Positions 7,184 through 14,352 of a DNA stretch of 64,000 nucleotides are shown piece after piece. Every line of letters starts with the position of its first letter. Position 1 is the first letter of the stretch. Origin of the DNA: Candidatus Hydrogenedentota bacterium (GTDB taxonomy: Bacteria > Hydrogenedentota > Hydrogenedentia > Hydrogenedentales > SLHB01); the NCBI GenBank assembly GCA_013359265.1, contig JABWCD010000025.1:1-64000 (forward strand), given 5' to 3'. A program made the position numbers and the translations under genes. The notes below the pieces were generated by a model, which ran no database searches, was not told the origin of the DNA, and saw nothing but the letters and a program-made list of their open reading frames with translations.

Positions 7184-8404
7184 ATGCCTTATCCACAAGG
7201 ACTTGCGCGAAGTGTCGGAACGCCGACGGGGTGGAAATGTCTCCGCGTGTGCGTACTCTGCGCCTTTTTCGTGTTGGGCGCAAACGCGACGGAACTCGTG
7301 CTCGGGCCGCCGCCCTGGGATTTGCGCCCCCACGTCCGCTGGTCGTTGCAGACAGTCGCCACCATGTACGAATCGTCGCATCCGGGCGTCACGGTCCGCG
7401 TCACGCCCGGGCTCGCTTCGTTTAATGCAACGACTGTCGATGCCCAGGATCTTGGCGACATCATGTTCGTTCCCGGCACGGAGTTTGGCCGGGCGTCGAT
7501 ACTGGGCATTCTTGTCGAGCGCGGACTATGTCTCGACCTTTCCGCGAATGTGCAGGAACCGGCATTCGAGAAAGACGACTTCTACCCAAACGTGTGGGAT
7601 TCCGTTACCCGTGACAATCGGATTTGGGCCGTCCCGCTGATGGTCCGCTCGTGGGGCCTGGCCGTTGACGCCCGCAAGGCGGATGCGACCGCGTTCGGCG
7701 AGCAAGTTCAGTCGTGGCAGGGGTTGATCAACTCGCAAAGCGCCCTGGTGCGCGATTTCAACGGAGACTCGATCCCGGACTACACCTCGATGTTGTGCGG
7801 GATGACCCCGTTCACGGTGTGGCAATGCGTGTTCCTGGACCTGGGCGGCGATCCGTCAGATGCGGCGTCGTTGCGGCCGGGTACGCCGGCCTGGGAGGGA
7901 GCGTTATCCGTCGTGAACGGCCTGCATTCCGCGAACCCCCTGTTCTTTGACCGTTTGCGCCTGACGCGGGCGCTTGAATTGCGGCGCGATGCGGCGGTCC
8001 GATTCGTGCATGACGACGACGCGGGTAGAACATCGTTCCAGCTTCATGATGGACCGGAGAACTGGAAGCTCGTCCCGGTGCCGGGATCGGGCGCGATCGC
8101 GCCGCTCGACACGACGGTTCTGGCCATCAAACCCGGCCCGCCGGATAAGGAGGCGGCGGCGTGGGCTTTTGTGCGTTGGTTAACGTCCGCGGCGGTGCTT
8201 GCGGAGTTGACCCCGAAGTTTCACCTGACGCCGCTTCGGCAGTCGGTCGTGGCCACGATAAACGATCCCGTCACCTCGTTCTTCGCGGCCCAGATCGAGC
8301 GGATGCGGTTCCAGCCGCCGTCGGGCGCCGCGAATCCGGACGTGGAGGGGCTGCGCGCGTCCCTGAATGCCATCGGTTCCGGCGATACCCATGCCAAACT
8401 GTGA
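7184..8404 (+). CDS. Secreted solute-binding-like protein without a permease
   Basis: A 406-residue protein with a signal peptide (CLRVCVLCAFFVLGANA, residues 19-35) and an SBP-type body. The segment at about 127-160 (FEKDDFYPNVWDS, then VPLMVRSWGLA) matches the fused domain of the divergent sigma factor (FDMEDFFPNLW, VPVLVRSWALA). The C-terminal blocks also correspond (AAAWAFVRWLTS, FHLTPLRQSVVA). ATG 7184 is chosen because AGGAG lies 6 nt upstream; ATG 7178 would leave no spacing. No ABC permease or ATPase is nearby, so it may act in sensing or scavenging, or as partner or competitor of the fused SBP domain, rather than in import. It heads a compact operon ending at 13558. Confidence 0.8.
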   Translation: MPYPQGLARSVGTPTGWKCLRVCVLCAFFVLGANATELVLGPPPWDLRPHVRWSLQTVATMYESSHPGVTVRVTPGLASFNATTVDAQDLGDIMFVPGTEFGRASILGILVERGLCLDLSANVQEPAFEKDDFYPNVWDSVTRDNRIWAVPLMVRSWGLAVDARKADATAFGEQVQSWQGLINSQSALVRDFNGDSIPDYTSMLCGMTPFTVWQCVFLDLGGDPSDAASLRPGTPAWEGALSVVNGLHSANPLFFDRLRLTRALELRRDAAVRFVHDDDAGRTSFQLHDGPENWKLVPVPGSGAIAPLDTTVLAIKPGPPDKEAAAWAFVRWLTSAAVLAELTPKFHLTPLRQSVVATINDPVTSFFAAQIERMRFQPPSGAANPDVEGLRASLNAIGSGDTHAKL

Positions 8405-8420
8405 ACAAGGGAGAATATCG

Positions 8421-8798
8421 ATGCGACAACTATTACCCCGTTATGCGCCGTTGGTGGTCCTCGCGATCGCCCTGGTTACCGGATTCTCGATTTCATCGGC
8501 CAATGAATACTGCGCACGTTGCACGGACACGTGCGTGGGTATCGCCGGGGGCGGATGCGAGTTATACTTCGGCCGGCCGGATGTGTGGAACGACGTCAAT
8601 TGTCCGCCAAACTCCGACTCGAGCGAGCCATGCGATGTGACCAAGACCGTGGGCTGTTACACGACGTATCGCGTATGCTCCGAAGGGTACTGCGACATGG
8701 GCGCGTGCGTCGGCGAGGGCGGATGTTCAACCTACACCTACCCGTACATCGATGCAGGTACAAACCCTTCAGGACCGACACAATGCACACCGCAATGA
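8421..8798 (+). CDS. Small secreted cysteine-rich protein (12 Cys)
   Basis: A 125-residue protein with a clear signal peptide (APLVVLAIALVTGFSISSA, ending near residue 27) and twelve cysteines in the remaining 98 residues. They appear in spaced groups: EYCARCTDTC, GGGC, VNC, EPC, VGC, RVC, GYC, GAC, GGC and TQC. The rest is rich in Gly, Tyr, Thr and Asp. The strong ribosome-binding site AAGGGAGAA stands just before ATG 8421. It is the second gene of an operon that also encodes a radical SAM enzyme and a glycosyltransferase, so it could be a modified secreted peptide or a disulfide-rich surface protein. I recognise no family. The coding call is well supported; the function is open. Confidence 0.75.
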   Translation: MRQLLPRYAPLVVLAIALVTGFSISSANEYCARCTDTCVGIAGGGCELYFGRPDVWNDVNCPPNSDSSEPCDVTKTVGCYTTYRVCSEGYCDMGACVGEGGCSTYTYPYIDAGTNPSGPTQCTPQ

Positions 8799-9721
8799 CG
8801 ATTGTCCGAGGAAAACGGATTCCGCGCCATTTCATGGGATGTGCGTGGATGCTACTGGCCACGCTGCACAGCGCCGCGCAGGAGCCATCGTTCGCCAAAC
8901 AACTGCTTCTGCAATCGATACGCAATCGCGAGTCGGTCGAGACCAAGGCGCTGCACGCAACGGTCCGCGTGGAAGTGGAAGGGCCGGCGTCGGCGTTGGT
9001 GGTGCCCACAAATAAGAAAGGCGAGGTTTACAAACAACTCAATGTTCAGGACTGGTGGGTGGACGACCAAAAGATTGCCGTAGCGACCCAGCAGGAGAGC
9101 AAGTGCTGGCTGGACGGCGAGCTGATTTCGTCGTCCGAGCCGGGCGAGAATCCGCAGTTCGTATACACGTATGACGGAGAACGCGCGTTCTATTTGGACT
9201 ATCGGGAAGGCGGACAAACGATCGAGGTTAACACCCGCTGGCCATTTTCGGGCACGTCGCACCCGGTGCTCTTTGGCCGAGCCTATGCCAATATTCCCAT
9301 TTCCGAGTGCATGGCGGGCGGCTTCGAGATGCTTCGTTCGGAGGACCTCGATGGACAGCCATGCGAGGTGGTCGAGTTTCCGTTCGGCTCGGGAAGGGTC
9401 AACTGCTGGATCGCCAAAACCGCCGGCAACCTCGCGCTGCGCGAAGAGTTCTACAGTGGGAACGGCCGTGTCCTGTCGCGCCAATTTCGGTTCACGCCCG
9501 GGCCCTCGGGGATGCTGCGGCCCGAGAGCGGCACCGAGGTGCGCCACGCATCGCGCGGAGGCGACGTAACCACGACATGGACCGTCACCGCGTTCGATAT
9601 CGATGCCGAGCGGCCGGAATACGTCTTTACGCCCAACCTCGAAAAAGCCGCCAAAGTAATCGACGGCGCTACCAAGGAGGTAGTGAAAGGGCCCGATGTC
9701 ACGTCCGCGACAAATAACTAA
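8783..9721 (+). CDS. Secreted LolA/RseB-like protein
   Basis: A 312-residue exported protein (signal region CAWMLLATLHSAAQ, ending near residue 33). The body reads as an all-beta sheet of the LolA/RseB/MucB type: VETKALHATVRVEVEG near the N-terminus, then a long series of strands (FVYTYDGERAFYLDYR, PCEVVEFPFGSGRVNCWI, LALREEFYSGNGRVLSRQF) and a late TWTVTAFDID strand. These are features of LolA-fold proteins with a lipid- or lipoprotein-binding cavity. ATG 8783 is preceded by AGGA at 8 nt and overlaps the upstream gene; ATG 8795 forms an ATGA overlap and is the alternative. RseB-like proteins modulate sigma-factor signalling elsewhere, which is suggestive next to a sigma fusion, but the fold call rests on sequence pattern only. 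Confidence 0.6.
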   Translation: MHTAMTIVRGKRIPRHFMGCAWMLLATLHSAAQEPSFAKQLLLQSIRNRESVETKALHATVRVEVEGPASALVVPTNKKGEVYKQLNVQDWWVDDQKIAVATQQESKCWLDGELISSSEPGENPQFVYTYDGERAFYLDYREGGQTIEVNTRWPFSGTSHPVLFGRAYANIPISECMAGGFEMLRSEDLDGQPCEVVEFPFGSGRVNCWIAKTAGNLALREEFYSGNGRVLSRQFRFTPGPSGMLRPESGTEVRHASRGGDVTTTWTVTAFDIDAERPEYVFTPNLEKAAKVIDGATKEVVKGPDVTSATNN

Positions 9722-10700
9722 GGCCGCCGCCGTGTCGGTCTGCGCGGCGTTCCTTGCGCTCGTGGCAGCGTTCCGATCGGGCGACGCCAATCCGGTACGC
9801 GTTTCCGATTCCACGATAGACGTGGGGACTGTGGTCGCCGGGTCGTCTTTTCGCGCGGCGACGACGACGATACAGAACAACTCGGGGCATGCGATCGAGC
9901 TGCTGGCCCGATGGGACTGCGGCTGCGTTCGCGTCGAGCCCTCGACGTTTACCCTGCCGAAGAGGGGCCGGATTGATTTGAACGTCGTCGTCTCCCCCAG
10001 TGTCGCCAACGATCGCATCTCGTCCAATGTCTATTTCACGAGTCCGAGCACGAAGACCGCGGTCGCCACGCTTCACATAACGGGAAAGGTTGCGCCGCTC
10101 CTGCAATCCGACGTGCAGACGCTCCAACTGGAATGCGACGAATCCAAGGACGTGGTGGAAAGACCGCTGGTGATCAAGAACGCACACGTGGCCAACTTTG
10201 ACGGACGGTTCAGGCTGACCGGGGCGGCGGGTCAGTACCTTGACCTGGACTCGCAGCACCTTTCGGTTCACGCCGGCGAGACCACCCGCGTTCGCGTTCG
10301 GGGCCGATATCCGGGCGATGCGCGCGTTCGGGGCACTCTGGAAGTCGCGCAGGACTCGACGGGAATCGCCGTCTTGAAGGTCCCGATCGTGTTGACCGGC
10401 ATACCGCGGGTGCGCGTTTCCCCTCCAACGGCGTTGTTCGACGGGGACAGCGCTGTGGTTGCGCTCCAGTTGGCGAAGTCGGATGAGGCCCCCTTCCTTC
10501 TGGACGACGTGAAAGTGGATCCGCCAGACCGAGCGACCGTGGATTGGGAACGCGACGTGAGGGCCCAACGCCACACGGTCCGGCTGACCGTTCCGCCAGA
10601 CCGCCGGCGCACCGGATCGACCGGAACGATCACGATTTCCGCGAATGCGGACAACGAAACGCTAACGCTTAGCGTCCCGCTCTTGATCGGCCCAAAATGA
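9696..10700 (+). CDS. Secreted DUF1573-domain protein
   Basis: A 334-residue exported protein. After a signal segment (SVCAAFLALVAAF) the first domain, about residues 38-128, is DUF1573-like: DVGTVVAGSSFRAATTTIQN followed by the conserved DCGC motif and VEPSTFTLPKRG. These Ig-like beta sandwiches occur in many Bacteroidetes, Planctomycetes and related secreted proteins. Two further beta domains (about 130-225 and 230-334) lack the DCGC motif. The start overlaps the previous gene by 26 nt, with GAAAGG five nt upstream of ATG 9696, and the stop overlaps the next gene as ATGA. Tight coupling indicates one functional unit with its neighbours. The biochemical role of DUF1573 proteins is not established. 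Confidence 0.75.
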   Translation: MSRPRQITKAAAVSVCAAFLALVAAFRSGDANPVRVSDSTIDVGTVVAGSSFRAATTTIQNNSGHAIELLARWDCGCVRVEPSTFTLPKRGRIDLNVVVSPSVANDRISSNVYFTSPSTKTAVATLHITGKVAPLLQSDVQTLQLECDESKDVVERPLVIKNAHVANFDGRFRLTGAAGQYLDLDSQHLSVHAGETTRVRVRGRYPGDARVRGTLEVAQDSTGIAVLKVPIVLTGIPRVRVSPPTALFDGDSAVVALQLAKSDEAPFLLDDVKVDPPDRATVDWERDVRAQRHTVRLTVPPDRRRTGSTGTITISANADNETLTLSVPLLIGPK

Positions 10701-12031
10701 GCGTCACGGAGCAGCATAGCGACGCCGACTTTCTGCGCCGCATCTTTCCGCCGGCGTTGCGGCCGCTGGCAGCGGACATTAATCCCGAGTCCGTACTCTT
10801 CGCGCCCGGTTGGGGCCTCGGACTCGGCGACCAGTGCATGTGCGTGCCGCTGGTCCGGCTATTGAAGCGCCGATTCCCGGACGCGCACTTGTGTGTCCTG
10901 ACAAGCTACCCGGAGTTTTGGGAATGCAGCGGGATCACCGGCGCCGAATTCGTGCCGCTGGACCCTAACTCGGCGCACCAGATATCCGAATACGTGGGAC
11001 AGTTCGACGTTGCGATCGTCGGATACTTCCCCGGAAGCCTGGACACGCTGTCCATGGCGGGGAAACCCATCGCCTTTGCCGCGGGCGGCCAGCTCATGCA
11101 GTACCGCTGCTTTTATGCCGACACGGACAGGCGCGGCGAAATACCGCTCGAGTCGTGTCGCGTGACCGTATGCGAGGCGCACAAGTTTCTTTCGCTCTTC
11201 GCGGATATTGGCGTGTGTACGCGCGACGAGTATTGGGAGGCGCTCTCGAATCTTGATTCCGTGGATGCCCGGGATTCCCGGACGCGCGGCCGACGCGTCT
11301 TGATTTGTCCCGCTGCCGCGCAGTTGTATAAGGAATGGCCCGCTGCGCGCTGGAGCGATCTCGCCGAGGACCTCGTACGCAACGGGGCTTCGGTGACGGT
11401 ATCCTCGGGCATGAATTCGCGTGAAGCGTCGGTAGCCGAACGAATCGCGAGTGGGCATCCCGGAATCGACCTAATGCCGCCGCAGTCGCTTGGCTGTTTC
11501 ATGGAGTCGCTCAGCGAGTTTGACCTGGTTATTTCAGGCGACACGTCGGTCCAACACCTGGTTTCGTTCCTGGGCAGACCTGTTTCGCTCACGATTTATG
11601 GTCCAACCGACCCGCTCCGGTTTTGTCCGCCGACACCCAATTGCTTCCATTTGGCTCCATCTACGCTGTCCAGAGCGGAGGCCCGGGACGGCGTCTTGGC
11701 GTGTTTTGCGCTGATGGCGGGCGAATACGGCCACGTGGCCCATGAAGCGAACGCGCTGAGCCTCAAGAGTGCTGCCTTGCAGTTCGTTGAAGCCTGCCGG
11801 TTGGGCGCGCAAGCGACGGACGGAGCGGAGAATTCACAGGATTACAAGGTGCGAATCCGGGAGTTACGCCGGTTGCTCCGCCCGGAGTCCCGGCTGTTTT
11901 GCCTGGGTTGCGAGGGTCAGCTTCAACGAGTCTTCGCCGTATTTGAACGGGCGCAGCCCCTCGTTGCGATCCAGTACCTGCGCCAGTCTTCGGCGTACCG
12001 TATGGCCAGATGGATCGTAAGCCATGGATGA
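10697..12031 (+). CDS. GT9-like (heptosyltransferase-type) glycosyltransferase
   Basis: A 444-residue cytoplasmic protein of the ADP-heptose:LPS heptosyltransferase (GT9) type. The N-terminal Rossmann half has GWGLGLGDQCMCVPLVRLLK, matching the GxGDxxxxxPxxRxL motif. The C-terminal half has PAAAQLYKEWPAARWSDLAE and, near residues 278-305, ISGDTSVQHLVSFLGRP followed by IYGPTDPLRFCPP, the nucleotide-sugar binding end of the family. GT9 enzymes normally add sugars to lipid A core or other acceptors. Here the gene overlaps both neighbours (ATGA at 10697 and 8 nt at its end), placing it in a secreted-protein operon rather than an LPS cluster. The acceptor could be one of those proteins, but this is inference. 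About 100 C-terminal residues extend beyond the usual core. Confidence 0.75.
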   Translation: MSVTEQHSDADFLRRIFPPALRPLAADINPESVLFAPGWGLGLGDQCMCVPLVRLLKRRFPDAHLCVLTSYPEFWECSGITGAEFVPLDPNSAHQISEYVGQFDVAIVGYFPGSLDTLSMAGKPIAFAAGGQLMQYRCFYADTDRRGEIPLESCRVTVCEAHKFLSLFADIGVCTRDEYWEALSNLDSVDARDSRTRGRRVLICPAAAQLYKEWPAARWSDLAEDLVRNGASVTVSSGMNSREASVAERIASGHPGIDLMPPQSLGCFMESLSEFDLVISGDTSVQHLVSFLGRPVSLTIYGPTDPLRFCPPTPNCFHLAPSTLSRAEARDGVLACFALMAGEYGHVAHEANALSLKSAALQFVEACRLGAQATDGAENSQDYKVRIRELRRLLRPESRLFCLGCEGQLQRVFAVFERAQPLVAIQYLRQSSAYRMARWIVSHG

Positions 12032-13082
12032 TCCCTTCGACGCTCAAGCGCGATTTGATACGCCGGAGGTGCAAGACCGGTTGCAGGAGTATCTCCAATA
12101 TGGCGACACCCGGCCCTTGCAGGTGGACTTGGACATAACCACGGAGTGCAATTATCGCTGCACGTTTTGCGGCGACTTGGCGCGGGGCCAGCTCAACCGT
12201 GGCGGCTTGAACGCTACCCAATTGCTGGCGCTTCTGGACGATATGCACGCGCTCGGTGTGCGCGACGTCTCGCTCATCGGTGGTGGTGAGCCAACCGCTT
12301 CGCCGCATTTCTGCATGGTAATTGAAGGATTGCGCACACGAGGTATCCGGGTTGGCGTTGTAACCAACGGGAGCCTGATTACAGATGTAATTGCGGACTG
12401 CATCGCCGACACCTGCTCCTGGATACGGATCAGTCTAGACGCGGGTTCGCGGGATACCTACGGCGCGCTGCACCATCCCCCCGAGGGTATTACGCTCGAT
12501 ACGGTCGTGTCGCGGGTGTCGCGCTTGGCACGTCGCATGCCCGGGCGCGTTGGAATCTCGTTCCTGGTGATGAATCGCAACGTAGGAGAGATAGAGGCGG
12601 CGGCCAGGATAGCCCGCGGCTGTGGCTGCTCGTACATTCGGATACGCCCGGCGCAACATCCGATGACCGGACGGGTGCTACCGATCCGGGATGCGGACGA
12701 ACTGCGCCGGCAGCTTGACCTGACTTCCGCATATGCGACAAAAGACTTCCTCGTAAGCGTTGGGGACACTTGGGCCGCTGCCGGTGACTATCCAAACGAA
12801 TCGCTGCAACGCAAGGAATACTTCCGCTGCCACGCCCAGGCGTTTGGCACGACGATAGCCGGGACGGGAGCGGTATTTGTTTGTTCCAAGTGGCGCGGTG
12901 AGGCGAAGTGGGAGATTGGAAACGTGCGGCACACGCGCCTGACGGAGATTTGGAGTAGTGAGCAAAGGCGGACCGTGCTCGCCAAACTAAATCCGAGCCG
13001 GGTGTGCTCCAATGTTTACTGCCAGGCCCACGTGTACAACGAATTGCTGGATAGACTCGCAGCCGTGGAGATATGTGTTTAG
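12024..13082 (+). CDS. Radical SAM enzyme with C-terminal auxiliary-cluster cysteines
   Basis: A 352-residue radical SAM protein. The CxxxCxxC motif is at residues 42-49 (ECNYRCTFC), and the SAM-binding GGGEPT follows at 86-91. Five further cysteines occur at 269, 287, 328, 333 and 351 (FRCHAQAF, VFVCSKW, RVCSNVYC, EICV). They resemble a twitch or short SPASM auxiliary 4Fe-4S domain, although the spacing is not the canonical SPASM pattern. SPASM enzymes often modify peptides and some modify sugars. The gene overlaps the GT9-like gene by 8 nt and lies in the operon of a 12-Cys secreted protein, a plausible peptide substrate. Family call firm; substrate unproved. Confidence 0.85.
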   Translation: MDDPFDAQARFDTPEVQDRLQEYLQYGDTRPLQVDLDITTECNYRCTFCGDLARGQLNRGGLNATQLLALLDDMHALGVRDVSLIGGGEPTASPHFCMVIEGLRTRGIRVGVVTNGSLITDVIADCIADTCSWIRISLDAGSRDTYGALHHPPEGITLDTVVSRVSRLARRMPGRVGISFLVMNRNVGEIEAAARIARGCGCSYIRIRPAQHPMTGRVLPIRDADELRRQLDLTSAYATKDFLVSVGDTWAAAGDYPNESLQRKEYFRCHAQAFGTTIAGTGAVFVCSKWRGEAKWEIGNVRHTRLTEIWSSEQRRTVLAKLNPSRVCSNVYCQAHVYNELLDRLAAVEICV

Positions 13083-13132
13083 TTGGCGGAGGATACCCGC
13101 GTGTCGCCAAGTTTGGCATGGGAGGCCCTGAG

Positions 13133-13558
13133 ATGCTGGAAAAAGTCAATCTGAATAGTAGTGTCGCCGTGTATGTGCAAATAGAGAACCAGGTGCGCTT
13201 CGCCGTCGCCGCGGGCAAACTGAAAGCGGATGACCAGTTGCCTTCCGTGCGGGAACTGAGCGAGCGGTTGGAGGTGAACCCGAATACCGTGTCGAAGGCG
13301 TGCCGGGATTTGGAAGTCATGGGCATCGTCTACACGCGGCGTGGAATGGGGATATACATCCAAAAGGGCGCCGAGGCCAGGTGCCGCTCCGCTGTACGCA
13401 CGCAGGTCATCGAAAAACTATACGAGGTCGTTGGTGAGGCCCTGGCGGCGGGATTTTCGCACAAGGAAATGGGGGCAATCGCAGACAAGCTCTGCCACGC
13501 CGGCGTAGAACCCTACGCAATCGAAAGCAGCCTCGTACGATCGCTGACGAAAGTTTGA
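13133..13558 (+). CDS. GntR-family regulator, YtrA type
   Basis: A 141-residue transcription regulator. Residues 10-75 form the GntR winged helix (YVQIENQVRFAVAAGKLK, DDQLPSVRELSERLEVNPN, TVSKACRDLEVMGIVYTRRG). The short helical C-terminus without a FadR or UTRA ligand domain places it in the YtrA subgroup, which usually represses its own operon, often ABC-transport or cell-envelope genes. ATG 13133 has GGAGG seven nt upstream; ATG 13118 in frame is less likely. It is the last gene of the SBP operon, 50 nt after the radical SAM gene. Repeated TAGTAC and the GTATC/GATAC palindrome around the operon promoter at 7099-7141 are candidate binding sites. Confidence 0.88.
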   Translation: MLEKVNLNSSVAVYVQIENQVRFAVAAGKLKADDQLPSVRELSERLEVNPNTVSKACRDLEVMGIVYTRRGMGIYIQKGAEARCRSAVRTQVIEKLYEVVGEALAAGFSHKEMGAIADKLCHAGVEPYAIESSLVRSLTKV

Positions 13559-14320
13559 CGCGCCGGTAACCGGTAATGAATTGAAATCACTCGCACTATG
13601 GGCTTGGCCCGGAGCCCGGGATCGTTTGTCTGCGACAGTGAACAAACTTGCGCGCGCGGTCTTGATTTGTCAGCTCATGACTACACGGTAAGCCTTGTTC
13701 ATTCGGCACTTCGCCTGATTCTGCAAGAGGGCCGCCCGACCACCATGCCGGGTGCAGTTCGTGATTCACGACTGCCGCGTGGCCCGTATCGCCGGAAAGC
13801 GAACAAAACCGAAGCCGGGCCGTCCGGCATAGGTCTCGCAGATATTGGTCTTTGAGCACGTGTCTTCGGGCAAGATGCGCGCCTACTTGTTCCTTGTCGA
13901 GGTAGTTCTTGTCCAAAATTCGGGGAATGGTATGCCGTTCTATACCAGCGAACGGATTTCTTCCGGAGGATTTGCCCTGCGTCTTGGCATGATTCCATTC
14001 AGACTGTAGGGTCTTGTGAGCGTTACTCACACTGACCGGTTACGGGCGGCTGTTGCTGTCGCTGGGAAACGACAGTTAGTGGAATCGGCCTTTCGGGGAA
14101 GAAGGTGACCAGAAGTCCGAATCAGACGTAGCCAGTCTGCCCAGTACTCATTGTCGTCAAACCAGCCCTGCAATTTATCGATCTGGTGGAGAAATTTCAC
14201 GGATCATGCCCGCCGCACGCAGCACGGACATTCAACGAGGCCCCGGGGCGTTGGGTCTTACTTGCCCTCCTCGTTATTACTCGAACCGTGCCACTTGCAA
14301 TCCCTAGCAACTTCGGCTAT
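13559..14320. other. Unassigned 760-bp stretch
   Basis: Between the GntR gene and the ATPase at 14353 I find no recognisable gene. A 144-codon frame on the minus strand (13596-14030) and an 85-codon frame on the plus strand overlap each other, and neither matches a family I know. The minus frame contains ILDKNYLDKEQVGAHLARRH, which looks somewhat protein-like, so a decayed gene is possible. Base composition is less GC-rich than the flanking operon. Confidence 0.4.
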
Positions 14321-14339
14321 TTTGGATTTAATATCCAAA
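14321..14339. promoter_or_regulatory. Palindrome upstream of the AAA_14 ATPase gene
   Basis: TTTGGAT at 14321-14327 and ATCCAAA at 14333-14339 are perfect inverted arms around TTAAT, an AT-rich site in GC-rich DNA only 13 nt before ATG 14353. The position suits an operator or start-proximal control site of the ATPase gene. No good ribosome-binding site lies between, so translation may be weak or leaderless. Confidence 0.5.
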
Positions 14340-14352
14340 TTGGACGACATGC

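Noticed and set aside
7184-8404. ABC importer operon headed by the SBP gene
   Set aside because: No permease or ABC ATPase gene lies on either side; the following genes are of other types.
13596-14030. 144-codon minus-strand frame as a gene
   Set aside because: No family match, no good ribosome-binding site and overlap with another frame; kept only as a possible decayed gene.
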